Positions 44,782-54,733 of a stretch of DNA of 64,000 nucleotides are shown one piece after another (the first letter of the stretch is position 1; the number at the start of each line of letters is the position of its first letter). Both the position numbers and the translations under genes were made by a program. Below the pieces are notes generated by a model. That model had not been told where the DNA came from and did no database searches. It worked only from the letters and a program-made list of their open reading frames with translations. Origin of the DNA: Alcaligenaceae bacterium SAGV5 (GTDB lineage Bacteria > Pseudomonadota > Gammaproteobacteria > Burkholderiales > Burkholderiaceae_B); the NCBI GenBank assembly GCA_009360345.1, contig SPDP01000001.1, positions 2,108,001-2,172,000 of the forward strand. Reading direction: 5' to 3'.

Positions 44782-46095
44782 TCAATAGGGTTCTTCCGGA
44801 GTCTCGGTGGGTTCGATGTGGCTGGCGATGACCTTGTCGATGCGTTTGCCATCCATATCGACCACTTCGAAGTTCCAGCCCGCCCAGTCGACCTGCTCGC
44901 CGGTGTGCGGGATGCGGCCCAGCAGCAGCATCAGCATGCCGGACAGCGTATGGTAAGTGCCCGAATCGCCTTCGGGTAGATGTTGCAAACCCAGCATATC
45001 CTCCATTTCGTGCACGTCGAGCAGGCCATCGAGCAGCCAGGAGCCGTCCTCGCGCTGAACGGCCGAGGGTTCCTCGGGGGCCGTGGAGGTGTGGAATTCT
45101 CCCACGATGGCTTCCAGCACGTCGCGCAGGGTCACCAGGCCCTGCACATCGCCGTACTCGTCCACCACCAGCGCGGTCTGGGTATGCGAGTCGCGGAAGT
45201 TCTGGACGAGCTCGGTGCCGGTCAGTGTTTCGGGCACGTAGAGCACCGGGCTCAGCCGGCCGGAGAGGTCGAGCGGCTCGCCCGCCATGAGCTGGGCGAG
45301 CAGGTCCTTGGCCCGCACGAAGCCGATCACATCCGACAGGTCCCCGCGTACGAGGGGAAAGCGGGAGTAGTGCGAGCTTTCGATTTTTGCCCGGGAGACC
45401 TCGAGCGGCGCGTTGATGTCCAGATACACGATGTCGGAGCGCGGCACCATGAGCGAGGACAGGCGCCGCTCGTCCAGCCGGAAGACGTTGCGCACCATCT
45501 GCTGTTCGGCATGTTCGAAGATGCCCGCCGTGGCCCCCTGGGCCATCAGCACCTGGATTTCTTCCTCGGTGACGAGCTGGTCGTTGTTGTCCTTGGCGCC
45601 CATGAGCTTGAGCACCGTGTCGGTGGCCAGCGACAGCAGCTTGACGAAGGGGGTGGCGATCCACGAGAGGACGCGCATGGGCGCGGCGATCAGGCCGGCG
45701 ATGGTTTCCGCGTGCATCTGTCCGAGCCGCTTGGGAACCAGTTCGCCGATGATGATCGACATCAGGGTGATGACGATGATCACCAGCGTCAGCGCGATGG
45801 CGCTGGCCGCGTCCGCCAGCGCCGGGAAGGTGTCGCGGATGGCTTCGGCCAGGGGCTTGGCGAGGGCGCCTTCGCCCACGATGCCGGTCATGATGCCGAT
45901 CGAGGTGATGCCGATCTGGACGGTGGAGAGGAAGCGCGTGGGGTGTTCGGCCAGTTCGAGGGCGGCGCGGGCCTTGGCGTCGCCTTCGTCGGCGCGCTGT
46001 TGCAGGCGGGATTTGCGGGCGGTGACGACGGCGATCTCGCTCATGGCGAAAATGCCGTTGGCGACGAACAAAATCAGAAGTAAGCCAATTTCCAT
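44782..46095 (-). CDS. Hemolysin-family (CNNM/CorC) membrane protein with CBS pair
   Basis: A 437-residue protein: N-terminal CNNM (DUF21) membrane domain (about 1-190; FVANGIFAMSEIAVVTARKSR), CBS pair (about 205-335; MVPRSDIVYLDI and VVDEYGDVQGLVTLRDVLEA) and a C-terminal CorC/HlyC domain (about 350-430). The family is linked to Mg2+/Co2+ efflux; the hemolysin name is historical. 273 bases to the next gene upstream hold no gene apart from promoter sequence. Confidence 0.93.
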   Translation of the reverse strand: MEIGLLLILFVANGIFAMSEIAVVTARKSRLQQRADEGDAKARAALELAEHPTRFLSTVQIGITSIGIMTGIVGEGALAKPLAEAIRDTFPALADAASAIALTLVIIVITLMSIIIGELVPKRLGQMHAETIAGLIAAPMRVLSWIATPFVKLLSLATDTVLKLMGAKDNNDQLVTEEEIQVLMAQGATAGIFEHAEQQMVRNVFRLDERRLSSLMVPRSDIVYLDINAPLEVSRAKIESSHYSRFPLVRGDLSDVIGFVRAKDLLAQLMAGEPLDLSGRLSPVLYVPETLTGTELVQNFRDSHTQTALVVDEYGDVQGLVTLRDVLEAIVGEFHTSTAPEEPSAVQREDGSWLLDGLLDVHEMEDMLGLQHLPEGDSGTYHTLSGMLMLLLGRIPHTGEQVDWAGWNFEVVDMDGKRIDKVIASHIEPTETPEEPY

Positions 46096-46368
46096 TTTTC
46101 CAGGCGGGTCGGTCAGGCGTGCATTCCCCCTTTTGTTTGGAAAACGCTTGTAACGCCAGCGAAACCGGTCTTATTTGACCGAATTTCCCCTGCCTACTGT
46201 TGTGAAGACCCCGTAGCATAGCCGAGGATGGCCGTATTCCAAATGAGCAATGCTACTTACGGGGGGCCATACGCCTTGTAAACACTTCGAAACAATCGCC
46301 GGCGCGCGGTCGCGGAAGACGCGCGCGATCCGCTATGCTTGGGGTTGAATCAACACGGCGGAAGCGTC

Positions 46369-46491
46369 ATGAGTTTGTCAGTCGAACGGGCCTTCGCGGC
46401 CGTGCATGCCATGATCGATCTTCTTTCGGGCGCCGGCGGGGCCGGCGTCTTGGTTGCCAGCGGAACCGTATTGCCTGCCCCGCGGACGTGA
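46369..46491 (+). CDS. Possible 40-residue leader peptide before tamA
   Basis: A short frame starting MSLSVERAFAAVHAMIDLLS has a ribosome-binding site (GGAAG, five bases before the ATG). It ends in TGATG, overlapping the tamA start by one base. Because tamA has no ribosome-binding site of its own in the expected place, its translation may be coupled to this frame. It has no recognised family and may not make a stable protein. Confidence 0.45.
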   Translation: MSLSVERAFAAVHAMIDLLSGAGGAGVLVASGTVLPAPRT

Positions 46492-48332
46492 TGCGCCTGC
46501 CTTTCGCGCCTGTCTTCCTGTGCGCCTTGCTGGCCCAGCCCGTGTTCGCGGCGCGGCCCGAGATCACCATCGACCCCGGCGGGTTGTCCGCGGGGGCGCT
46601 GGAAGCCGTGACGCACGCCGTGGACAGCATGGCCGACATGGCCGACGACCAGGACGGCGGCGAGGGCATACGCCTGCGGCGGCGCGCCCGCGAAGCCACG
46701 CTGGATGCCCTGGCCACCGAAGGCTATTTTTCGCCTCAGGTCCAGCTCGAGGCCGGGACCGACGTGGCCGGCCCGACCTGGGACATCACCATCGTCCCGG
46801 GCGAACGCACGATCGTCGAGACCGTGGACATTTCCTTTCTTGGCGCCATATCCGGTCCGGAGTTCGAGGAGCGCGTCGCCCTGTTGCGCAAGGACTGGGG
46901 ACTGAAGGAAGGCAGTCCTTTTCGCAATGACGAATGGGAAACGGCCAAGCGCAACCTGCTGGACAAGGCCTCCGAGCGGGATTTCCCGGTGGCCCGCCTG
47001 GTCGATACGGCGGCGGACGTGGACGCCGACCGCGCGCGGGTCGTCCTGCAGGTCAAGCTCGACAGCGGGCCGGCCGTGCGCCTGGCGGGTGTCGAGGTGC
47101 GGGGCCTGAAGCGCGTGCCCCAGGGGGTGGTCGAGCGCTATGTCCGTATCCGTCCGGGCGAACCCTATGACCGCGACCGCATGGTCGACTGGCAGCAGAC
47201 GCTCCAGTCTTCGCCGTTCTTCTCGGGCGCGACGCTGGACATCGATCGCAAGGGCATCGCGCCCAGCCATGAAGAGGACCCCGCCCTGATGCCCAAGGGG
47301 CTGGAGCCGGACCAGACGCGCACCGAGCAGGCCTACCAGGGCCCCAGCCACCTGACGCTGCCGGTGATGGCCGACGTGGTCGAGTCGCGTCCCCGCCGCA
47401 TGAGCGTCGCGCTGGGCGTGGATGACGAGGCCGGCGCGCGCATCGAGACCGTCTACCGGCAGAACGTGGTCCTGGGCCAGCCGGTGGAGCTCGAGACCGG
47501 GCTGCGGCTGGACCGCCTGCGCAAGTTCGGTTATGCCGACATCCATCTCGCGCCCAACGAGAACGGCTTTCGCGACAGCTTCGGTGTGCTGGCGCAGGAC
47601 TCGGACGTGCAGGGCCTGCACGTGCGGCGGCTGGCGGTGGGGGCGATCCGCGCCAAGACCTATCCCGCCGGCTTCCAGAGCCGTGTCGAGTACGAGACCC
47701 GCTATGGCGCGCGACTCGCGCACGAAATGACCGACATCGACGGCTACAACTCCTTCACCACCAACACGGCCACGGCCACCGCCGAGATCATCCGCCGCGA
47801 CGTCAACGACAAGTACGATCCGCGCGAAGGCACGCTGTTCGCGCTGGGCGCCGGCGCGGGTACCGCGCTCGACGCCAGCAATCATTTCAACCGGCTGACC
47901 GCGCGCGGCCAGTTCTGGTGGTCGCCCTCCAAGCGCGACGTCGTCACGGTGCGCGGCGAGATCGGCCGGCTGTGGGCGCAGGACATCAATCGCGTGCCGG
48001 ACGATTTCTCGTTCCGTACCGGCGGAGCGCGCTCGATCCGGGGCTACCGCTACCTGGGACTGGGGCGGCAGGTGGGCAACGCCGTGCTGGGCGATGCCGT
48101 GCTGTTCGTCGCCAGCGTCGAGGCCACGCGCTATTTCGACGACCGGCTGGGCGGCGCGGTGTTCGTCGACACCGGCAACGTCGCATCGAGTTTCTCGGAC
48201 ATGAAGCTGGCCACAGGCGTGGGCGCGGGCCTGCGGGTCCGCACGCCGGCGGGGCCGCTCAGCGTGGACCTGGCCTACGCGCTGCGCGATAAGAACATCC
48301 GCCTGCACTTTTCCCTGGGGATCGCATTTTGA
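46491..48332 (+). CDS. tamA: Translocation and assembly module TamA (Omp85 family)
   Basis: A 613-residue outer-membrane protein. Signal peptide MRLPFAPVFLCALLAQPVFA, then POTRA domains (about 25-270) and a 16-strand Omp85 barrel. The family (V)RGY motif is seen in RSIRGYRYLGLG and the C-terminal strand ends in Phe (HFSLGIAF). TamA works with TamB in moving phospholipids and certain proteins between membranes. The stop overlaps the tamB start (TTGA). Confidence 0.93.
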   Translation: MRLPFAPVFLCALLAQPVFAARPEITIDPGGLSAGALEAVTHAVDSMADMADDQDGGEGIRLRRRAREATLDALATEGYFSPQVQLEAGTDVAGPTWDITIVPGERTIVETVDISFLGAISGPEFEERVALLRKDWGLKEGSPFRNDEWETAKRNLLDKASERDFPVARLVDTAADVDADRARVVLQVKLDSGPAVRLAGVEVRGLKRVPQGVVERYVRIRPGEPYDRDRMVDWQQTLQSSPFFSGATLDIDRKGIAPSHEEDPALMPKGLEPDQTRTEQAYQGPSHLTLPVMADVVESRPRRMSVALGVDDEAGARIETVYRQNVVLGQPVELETGLRLDRLRKFGYADIHLAPNENGFRDSFGVLAQDSDVQGLHVRRLAVGAIRAKTYPAGFQSRVEYETRYGARLAHEMTDIDGYNSFTTNTATATAEIIRRDVNDKYDPREGTLFALGAGAGTALDASNHFNRLTARGQFWWSPSKRDVVTVRGEIGRLWAQDINRVPDDFSFRTGGARSIRGYRYLGLGRQVGNAVLGDAVLFVASVEATRYFDDRLGGAVFVDTGNVASSFSDMKLATGVGAGLRVRTPAGPLSVDLAYALRDKNIRLHFSLGIAF

Positions 48333-51300
48333 ACGGGCCCGCCACTCCTCCTCCCAAGCCCGCTCCGCGCCGCCGCCGCTGGCCGTGGGCCGTGGCCGGC
48401 GTCTTCGCGCTGGGTGTGGCCGCGGTGGCCGGCGCGGGCGCATGGATCGCGTCCTCGGCCAGCGGCGCGGCCTGGGCCGTGCGCACAGGCGTGCAGTTGG
48501 CGGGCGGGTCCGTGCGGCTGGAGGGCGTGCGCGGCTCGCTGCTGGGCGGGCTGGACATCGACACGCTGGAGCTGCGGCTGCCGACGGTGGATGCCGATCT
48601 GGAGAAGCTGCGCCTGGACGTCCGGTGGCGTGCGCTGCGCGGCGCGCGGCTGCATGTGTCCGAGTTGTCGGCGCGGCGGGCCAGGCTGAACCTGCGGCCG
48701 TCCGACGAGCCCGGCACGCCGCTGGCCTCGCTGCGGCTGCCGCTTGCCATCGACGTGGACAAGCTGGGGCTGGGCACGCTGGACATCGAGATGGACGGCG
48801 AGCGGCTGCCCGCCAGTTTCGACGGCATCGACCTGCGCGCGACGTCATCGGGCGCCGAGCACCGGATCCTCTTGGCCAACCTGCACGTGGCGGCGCCGCA
48901 GGCCGAGGCGACACTGCGGGGCGAGGCTACCGTCGGCGCCGATGCGCCGTTCCCCGTGAAGCTGGCGCTGCACGCCGGGGGCCGCCAGGCGGCGCATGCG
49001 TTCGACCTGGGCGCCTCGGCCACCGGGTCGCTGGAGCGGCTGGCCTTCACGGTGAAGGGCGATGGCGCGGGCGTGGATGTGAATGCCGAAGGGCAGGCGG
49101 CGCTGCTGGAAGGGTTTCCGCTGCGCGGGCTCAAGCTGCAACTGCGTGGCATCGATCCCTCGGCGTGGGTGCCCGGCGCGCCGTCCGCCAACCTGGGCCT
49201 GACCGCCGATCTGGCGGTGGCCGAGGGTGCCGCGCCGGCGCTGCTGCAAGGCCCCTTCGCGCTGACCAATTCCACGCCGCGCCCCCTGGACAAGGACGGC
49301 GTACCGGTGGCCGCTGTCTCCGGACAATTGAGCGCGCCGGTCGAGACCTTCGACGCGCTGGACATCGCCGGGCTGGCGATCGAGTTCGCCGGAGGCGGGC
49401 GCCTGGCGGGGCAGGTGGCGTGGCGCCGCGATGCCTCGGCCGGCGATGCGGGGCGCGTGCAGGGCCGCCTGCAGGCCATTGGCGTCGATGCGTCGCGGCT
49501 GCACGGCGCGGCGATGCCGACGAAGCTGGCGGGGACGCTGGCCTTCTCGGCCGACGCGGCTGTCCAATCGCTGACCGCGGACCTGTCCGACCGGTCGGGC
49601 AAGGTGCCGCTGACGCTCAAGCTCGAGGCCGGTATCCGCGACCAGGTCGTTCACCTGCCGCAATTTGCGCTGGCCGCCGGCGAAGCGCGTGCCAGTGGCA
49701 AGGGCGAACTGCAACTGGACGAGCCCCGCCGTTTTGCCGCCGAGCTGCGGCTGGAGCGTTTCGATCCCGGCCACTGGGTGCGCAGCGATGTCCTGCCACC
49801 GGCGCAGGTTTCGGCGCGGGCCGAGGTCAAGGGCGCGCTGCTGCCCGAGCCGGGCGGGACGGTGCAGTTGCGCATCGAGGATGGCAGCCGCTGGAACGGG
49901 CAGCCCCTGGGCGGGCATGGCGACCTGGTTTTCGCGGGCATGCGTGTCACGCGCGCGGATGCCGCGCTGAGCGCCGGCAGCAACCGTCTGACGGCCAAGG
50001 GCGCGTTCGGTCGCCCGGGCGACAAGCTGGATTTCGACCTGGACGCGCCGCGGTTGCAGGCCCTGTCGTCGCTGTTGAGCGGGCGCCTGTCCGCGCGTGG
50101 CTCGTTGGGCGAAACGCTGGATGCGCCGGTGCTGGACATGACGCTGGATGCGGGCGACCTGCAGTTGCCCGGTGGCGTGCGCGTCGGCAAGATCCAGGGG
50201 CGCACGAGCCTGGGCGGGTCTCCGGTCAACGGCAAGCGCCCGCAGGGCGGGTTCGCGGCCGCGCCGGCCGACGTCGACCTGCGCATCGAGAAAGTGGCCG
50301 TATCCAGCGCCCCGCAAGCCACCATGAGCCATGCGGCCTTGCGCCTGCAAGGCACGATGGCGCGGCACGAGGGGACGGTCGACGCCGAGTTCGTGCCCGC
50401 CGACCGGTCGGCGCCGGCCACGCTGGCGATCCGCTTCGACGGCGGCTGGGGCCCGGGCAAGGAGCGGGGCGCGCCGCCCGGGTGGCGGGGCAGGGTGGCG
50501 CAGTTCGAGCTTGCCCGCGCGCCGCTGGGCATGTCGCTGGAGGCGCCGGTGGACCTGAGCTACGTGCCGGCCGCGGTGGCGCCGCAATGGCAGTGGGAAG
50601 CCGGTTCCGCCGGAATCGCGCTGCGCCTGCCGGGGGGGCAGACCGGAAGGCTGGTCAATGACGGGACGCGCGGCGGAGGCGGCCGCTGGGAATCGCGCGG
50701 GCGTGCGCAGGGGCTGGCCTGGGCGCCGGAGATCCTGCTGGAGGCCCTGGGCGGCAAACCCATTCCGCGTGAGCGCATCGTCGTGCTGGATGCCGACTGG
50801 GACATACGTTTCGCCGGTTCGCTGCAAGGGACGGCGAACATCCGCCGCCGCAGCGGCGACCTGTGGGTGCCGGGCACGCCGCCGCTGGCGTTGGGCCTGC
50901 GCACCCTGGAGGCGAGTGTGCGCGCGACGCCGGACGGCAATGCGGGCCATAGCCGCGTCGTCCTGCAAGCCGTCGTCGACGGCGAACGCGTGGGCAGCGT
51001 GCGGGTGGACGGCGAAGCCGGCGTCGTTGCCCGAGACGGCGCGATCGGCCTCGATCGCGACCGCCCTGCCCAGTTGGAAGCCCAGGTCGACCTGAAGGAC
51101 CTGAGCTGGGTCAGCCTGTTCGTGGGCGACAGCGTCGAGGTGGGCGGCAAGGTGGCGGGCTCGGCGCGCGTGACCCAGTCCGGCGGCCAGTGGCATGCCT
51201 CCGGCGGCCTCCAGGGGGAGGGCATCCGGCTCGTGCGGCTGGACGACGGGCTGAGGCTGCTGGACGGTACGCTGAAGGCGACGCTGGAGGATGACCGCAT

Positions 51301-52432
51301 CGTGCTGGAGTCCCTGCGTTTTCCCAGCGTGATCCGCGTCAATCCACGCGACTCGCGGGTGCAGCAGTGGATCAAGAACGAGAGCCAGGGCGGGTGGATG
51401 GAGATCAGCGCCGATTGGCGGCTGTCGCAAGCCTCGGGCCACGCGACCCTCAAGGCCGAGCGCTTCCCCGCCATCCAGCGCGCCGATCGCTTCGTGGCCG
51501 GATCGGGGCGGGTGGACATGGACATCATCCCGGACCGCATGCGCATCGCCGGCCTGTTCGAGGCCGACACCGGCTGGGTCGACATGGGCACCCAGGCGCC
51601 CGCCAAGCTGTCGGACGACGTGTACGTGCGCCGCACCGGCGAGGAACGGCAGAAGAAGACGCTGGGCATCGCCATCGACGTGGGCGCCAAGCTGGGCGAA
51701 CGTTTCTACCTGCGGGGCTATGGCCTGGACACGGGCATCACCGGCGATCTGCGCATCGTCGGCATGGTGGGGGCCTTGTCCTCGAGCGGCACGGTGCGCA
51801 CGCGCGGGGGCCGTTTCAATGCCTATGGCCAGACGCTGACGGTGCGCCGCGGCGTGCTGACCTTCCAGGGACCGATCGACGATCCCTTGCTCGACGTCGT
51901 GGCGGTGCGCGTCGGTCCGCGCGTGGAAGCGGGCGTGCGTATCAGCGGCACGGCGCGCCGGCCCCGCATCGCGCTGGTTTCCACGCCCGAGGTCAGCGAC
52001 GTGGAAAAACTCTCGTGGCTGCTGCTGGGACGGGGCCCCGACGAAGGCGGGGGCGGTGCCGACGCCACGCTGCTCTTGAGCGCGGCGACGTCGCTGCTGG
52101 GTCCGCAGGGCAGCGAGCCGATCTCGCGCCAACTGGGCCTGGACGAGATAGGCGTGCGGTCGGGCAACGTGGGCAGCAGCCGGGGCCTGCTGCCGGATCG
52201 CACGGTGGCGGGCGACAGTACCGCGTCGGCCTACAACCTGTCGAACAACCAGTTCCTGGTGGTAGGCAAGCGCCTGTCCGACCGGATCTACGCCAGCTTC
52301 GAGCAGGCGCTGTCCGGCCGCGACGGCGTGGTCAAGCTCAGCTACCGCCTGAGCAATCGCCTATCGGCCGTGGCCAAGGGGGGCACGCTGAATGGCCTGG
52401 ACCTGCTCTATTTCGTGCTGTTCGACGACTGA
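48329..52432 (+). CDS. tamB: Translocation and assembly module TamB (AsmA-like)
   Basis: A 1367-residue protein started by TTG inside the tamA stop (TTGA), hence coupled. One N-terminal anchor (RWPWAVAGVFALGVAAVAGA) is followed by a long beta-taco of AsmA-like repeats and the C-terminal DUF490 domain (LTVRRGVLTFQGPIDDPLLD; ending LDLLYFVLFDD). TamB spans the periplasm as a lipid-transfer bridge. Length agrees with TamB proteins (about 1250-1400). Confidence 0.94.
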   Translation: MNGPATPPPKPAPRRRRWPWAVAGVFALGVAAVAGAGAWIASSASGAAWAVRTGVQLAGGSVRLEGVRGSLLGGLDIDTLELRLPTVDADLEKLRLDVRWRALRGARLHVSELSARRARLNLRPSDEPGTPLASLRLPLAIDVDKLGLGTLDIEMDGERLPASFDGIDLRATSSGAEHRILLANLHVAAPQAEATLRGEATVGADAPFPVKLALHAGGRQAAHAFDLGASATGSLERLAFTVKGDGAGVDVNAEGQAALLEGFPLRGLKLQLRGIDPSAWVPGAPSANLGLTADLAVAEGAAPALLQGPFALTNSTPRPLDKDGVPVAAVSGQLSAPVETFDALDIAGLAIEFAGGGRLAGQVAWRRDASAGDAGRVQGRLQAIGVDASRLHGAAMPTKLAGTLAFSADAAVQSLTADLSDRSGKVPLTLKLEAGIRDQVVHLPQFALAAGEARASGKGELQLDEPRRFAAELRLERFDPGHWVRSDVLPPAQVSARAEVKGALLPEPGGTVQLRIEDGSRWNGQPLGGHGDLVFAGMRVTRADAALSAGSNRLTAKGAFGRPGDKLDFDLDAPRLQALSSLLSGRLSARGSLGETLDAPVLDMTLDAGDLQLPGGVRVGKIQGRTSLGGSPVNGKRPQGGFAAAPADVDLRIEKVAVSSAPQATMSHAALRLQGTMARHEGTVDAEFVPADRSAPATLAIRFDGGWGPGKERGAPPGWRGRVAQFELARAPLGMSLEAPVDLSYVPAAVAPQWQWEAGSAGIALRLPGGQTGRLVNDGTRGGGGRWESRGRAQGLAWAPEILLEALGGKPIPRERIVVLDADWDIRFAGSLQGTANIRRRSGDLWVPGTPPLALGLRTLEASVRATPDGNAGHSRVVLQAVVDGERVGSVRVDGEAGVVARDGAIGLDRDRPAQLEAQVDLKDLSWVSLFVGDSVEVGGKVAGSARVTQSGGQWHASGGLQGEGIRLVRLDDGLRLLDGTLKATLEDDRIVLESLRFPSVIRVNPRDSRVQQWIKNESQGGWMEISADWRLSQASGHATLKAERFPAIQRADRFVAGSGRVDMDIIPDRMRIAGLFEADTGWVDMGTQAPAKLSDDVYVRRTGEERQKKTLGIAIDVGAKLGERFYLRGYGLDTGITGDLRIVGMVGALSSSGTVRTRGGRFNAYGQTLTVRRGVLTFQGPIDDPLLDVVAVRVGPRVEAGVRISGTARRPRIALVSTPEVSDVEKLSWLLLGRGPDEGGGGADATLLLSAATSLLGPQGSEPISRQLGLDEIGVRSGNVGSSRGLLPDRTVAGDSTASAYNLSNNQFLVVGKRLSDRIYASFEQALSGRDGVVKLSYRLSNRLSAVAKGGTLNGLDLLYFVLFDD

Positions 52433-52439
52433 CGAAAGC

Positions 52440-52465
52440 GCGAGGGCCCGTTGCCGGGCCCTCGC
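52440..52465. terminator. Hairpin between tamB and fumarylacetoacetase gene
   Basis: A perfect 10-bp stem GCGAGGGCCC / GGGCCCTCGC with a six-base loop lies between two convergent genes. No long T tract is present. Confidence 0.55.
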
Positions 52466-52470
52466 ATCGT

Positions 52471-53739
52471 TCAGGGGATGGCCGGCAGCACCCGTCCCCG
52501 TACGCTGCCGAATCCCACGCGCAGCGCGCCGCGGCGGGCGTGGCCGCGAATCACGACCTGGTCGCCGTCCTGCAGGAAGGCGCGCGTGGCGCCGTCGGGC
52601 AGGGCCAGCGGCCGTTTGCCGTTCTCGGTCAGCTCCAGCAGGCAGCCCCGCGCCTCGGGATCCGGTCCGCTGATGGTGCCCGAGCCCATCAGGTCGCCGG
52701 TGCGCAGGTTGCAGCCGCTGCTGGTGTGGTGCGCGAGCTGCTGCGCCATGGTCCAGTACAGGTGCCGGAAGTTGCTGCGCGCGATGGTCGTGGACACGCC
52801 GTCCGGCGTGTCGAGTTCGACCGACAGCTCGATGTCGTAGGCGTGGCGATCGCCTTCGCGCAGATAGGGCAGCGGCACGGGATCCTGCGACGGCGCATCG
52901 ACGCGGAAGGGCTGGAGGGCGTCCAGCGTGACCACCCACGGCGAGATCGACGTGGCGAACGCCTTGGCCTGGAAAGGGCCCAGGGGAACGTATTCCCAGC
53001 GCTGGACGTCGCGCGCGCTCCAGTCGTTCATCAGCACCATCCCGAAGATGCGTCCGGCCGCCGCATCGGGATCCAGCCGGCTGCCCAGGGCCGTGCCCGG
53101 TCCCACGAAGAAGGCCGTCTCTAGCTCGAAGTCCAGCTGGCGGCAGGGCCCCCACTCGGGCGCGCCGCCCGCGACGGGGAGCTGCCCCATGGGACGGCGC
53201 ACGTCGTGCCCGGACAGCACGACCGAACTGGCCCGGCCGTTGTAGCCGATGGGCAGGTGCTTCCAGTTGGGGGTGAGCGCATTGGCCGGATCCCGGAACA
53301 GCTTGCCTACGTTGGTGGCGTGGTCCTCCGACGAGTAGAAGTCGGTATAGGACGCGATCTCGAACGGCAGGTGCAGTGTGCACTCGTCCATGGGTACCAG
53401 GGCGTGGGCGCGCAGTCCGGCATCGTCGCGCAGGCGAGCGTCCGAACCGGACAGCAGCGCCGCCAGGCGGGCCCGGACCGCGCTCCACGTCGGCCGGCCG
53501 GCGGCGGCGAAGGCGTTCAGGCTGCCCTGGCCGAACAGCGGCGGACCCGAGGGCGTGGGCAGGAGTCCCGCGCGCTCCAGCGCGTGCAGGTCCACCACCC
53601 ACGCGCCCAGCGCGGTGCCGGCGCGGGTGCCGCCGTGGGGCGTGGAGAAAATGCCGTAGGGCAGGTTCTGGATGGGGAAGTCGCTGTCGGGCTCGACGTC
53701 GATGAAGGCGCGCAGCGACGCATCGATGATCTCGTACAT
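52471..53739 (-). CDS. fahA: Fumarylacetoacetase
   Basis: A 422-residue enzyme splitting fumarylacetoacetate to fumarate and acetoacetate, the last step of tyrosine/homogentisate breakdown. SH3-like N-terminal domain (IQNLPYGIFSTPHGGTRAGTA) and FAH domain with metal and active-site residues in DFYSSEDHATNVGKLFRD, ELETAFFVGPGTALG and GTISGPDPEARG. Homogentisate dioxygenase (hmgA) is not adjacent, so the window lacks the rest of the pathway. A Bug gene lies 15 bases upstream. Confidence 0.95.
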   Translation of the reverse strand: MYEIIDASLRAFIDVEPDSDFPIQNLPYGIFSTPHGGTRAGTALGAWVVDLHALERAGLLPTPSGPPLFGQGSLNAFAAAGRPTWSAVRARLAALLSGSDARLRDDAGLRAHALVPMDECTLHLPFEIASYTDFYSSEDHATNVGKLFRDPANALTPNWKHLPIGYNGRASSVVLSGHDVRRPMGQLPVAGGAPEWGPCRQLDFELETAFFVGPGTALGSRLDPDAAAGRIFGMVLMNDWSARDVQRWEYVPLGPFQAKAFATSISPWVVTLDALQPFRVDAPSQDPVPLPYLREGDRHAYDIELSVELDTPDGVSTTIARSNFRHLYWTMAQQLAHHTSSGCNLRTGDLMGSGTISGPDPEARGCLLELTENGKRPLALPDGATRAFLQDGDQVVIRGHARRGALRVGFGSVRGRVLPAIP

Positions 53740-53754
53740 GGCGGCGATACCCGG

Positions 53755-54708
53755 TCAGTTGCCGGTGTTCAAGAGACCGAGCGACTGGATCAGCGCGCGG
53801 TTGGTCTCGTTGTCGCTGGCGAGCCGGCTGGCGAAGGTGGCGCTGTCGAGGTAATTGACCTGCTGGTACAACTGGCCCGCGGCCTTCTGGAACTCGCTCT
53901 TTTCCGTGGCGGCGTGGCAGGCCTGCTGGAGTTTGTCGCGCGCGGCCTGCGGGACGCCCTGGCTGACGTACAGGCCATTGCGGGCGATGACCGCGTGCTT
54001 GATGCCGAATTCGGTGATGGCGGGGACCTCGGGCAGGCCGGGCAGGCGCTTGTCGCCGTACACCGCCAGGATGCGCAGGTCCTTGCCCACCACCGACGAG
54101 ACACCCAGCGCGCCGAAGTCGATATGGCCGCCCAGCAGTTGGGGAATGACCTGGGCATCGCCGCGGAAAGCGATTTCGTTGAAGCTCACGCTGGAGGACT
54201 TGGCCAGGTTGGCCGTGGCCAGGTGCGGCACCGATCCCGGGCCGGCATGACCGTAGGACAGCTTGCCCGGCTCTTGGCGCGCCTTGTCCAGCAATTCCTT
54301 GACGCTGTGGATGGGCGAGTCCTTGCGCACGGCGATGACGAAGGGGTTCTCGAAGATCTGGCAGATCGGCGCGATGCTGTCGGGCTGGTAGGGCAGGCGG
54401 CCCATCAGGAAGGGGGCCTGGGTCAAGGGCGACGAGGGCGAGAACAGCACCGTGTAGCCGTCGGGACGCGCCGAGGCCACGGCCGCCACGCCTATGGTGC
54501 CGCCCGCGCCGTCGCGGTTGTTGACGACGATCTGCGTGGACAGGATCTCGGACAGTTCACGGCCGAACGCGCGCGCCATGACATCCACGCTGCCGCCCGC
54601 CGAGTACGGGACGATGAGTTCGACCGGGCGCGACGGGTAGGTCTGGGCGGCGGCCGGGCCGCACATGGCGGCCAGGATCGGGACGAGCAGGATCTTCTTG
54701 AACGACAT
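53755..54708 (-). CDS. Bug-family substrate-binding protein
   Basis: A 317-residue Bug protein started at 54708, where AAGAGGAGA gives a ribosome-binding site. Signal peptide MSFKKILLVPILAAMCGPAAA, mature motif YPSRPVELIVPYSAGGSVDV. It lies between the cupin and fahA genes in one direction (short gaps), so the three are probably co-transcribed. The ligand may be an aromatic or keto acid that feeds the FahA step; this is inference. Confidence 0.92.
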   Translation of the reverse strand: MSFKKILLVPILAAMCGPAAAQTYPSRPVELIVPYSAGGSVDVMARAFGRELSEILSTQIVVNNRDGAGGTIGVAAVASARPDGYTVLFSPSSPLTQAPFLMGRLPYQPDSIAPICQIFENPFVIAVRKDSPIHSVKELLDKARQEPGKLSYGHAGPGSVPHLATANLAKSSSVSFNEIAFRGDAQVIPQLLGGHIDFGALGVSSVVGKDLRILAVYGDKRLPGLPEVPAITEFGIKHAVIARNGLYVSQGVPQAARDKLQQACHAATEKSEFQKAAGQLYQQVNYLDSATFASRLASDNETNRALIQSLGLLNTGN

Positions 54709-54733
54709 GCTTGGTCTCCTCTTGGAGTAGGGG

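Noticed and set aside
46350-48914. An 854-codon minus-strand frame opposite tamA
   Set aside because: Shadow of tamA; no domain, biased composition.
48845-52132. A 1095-codon open frame on the minus strand opposite tamB
   Set aside because: It is a codon-bias shadow of the high-GC tamB gene: low-complexity Arg/Ala/His-rich translation, no domains.
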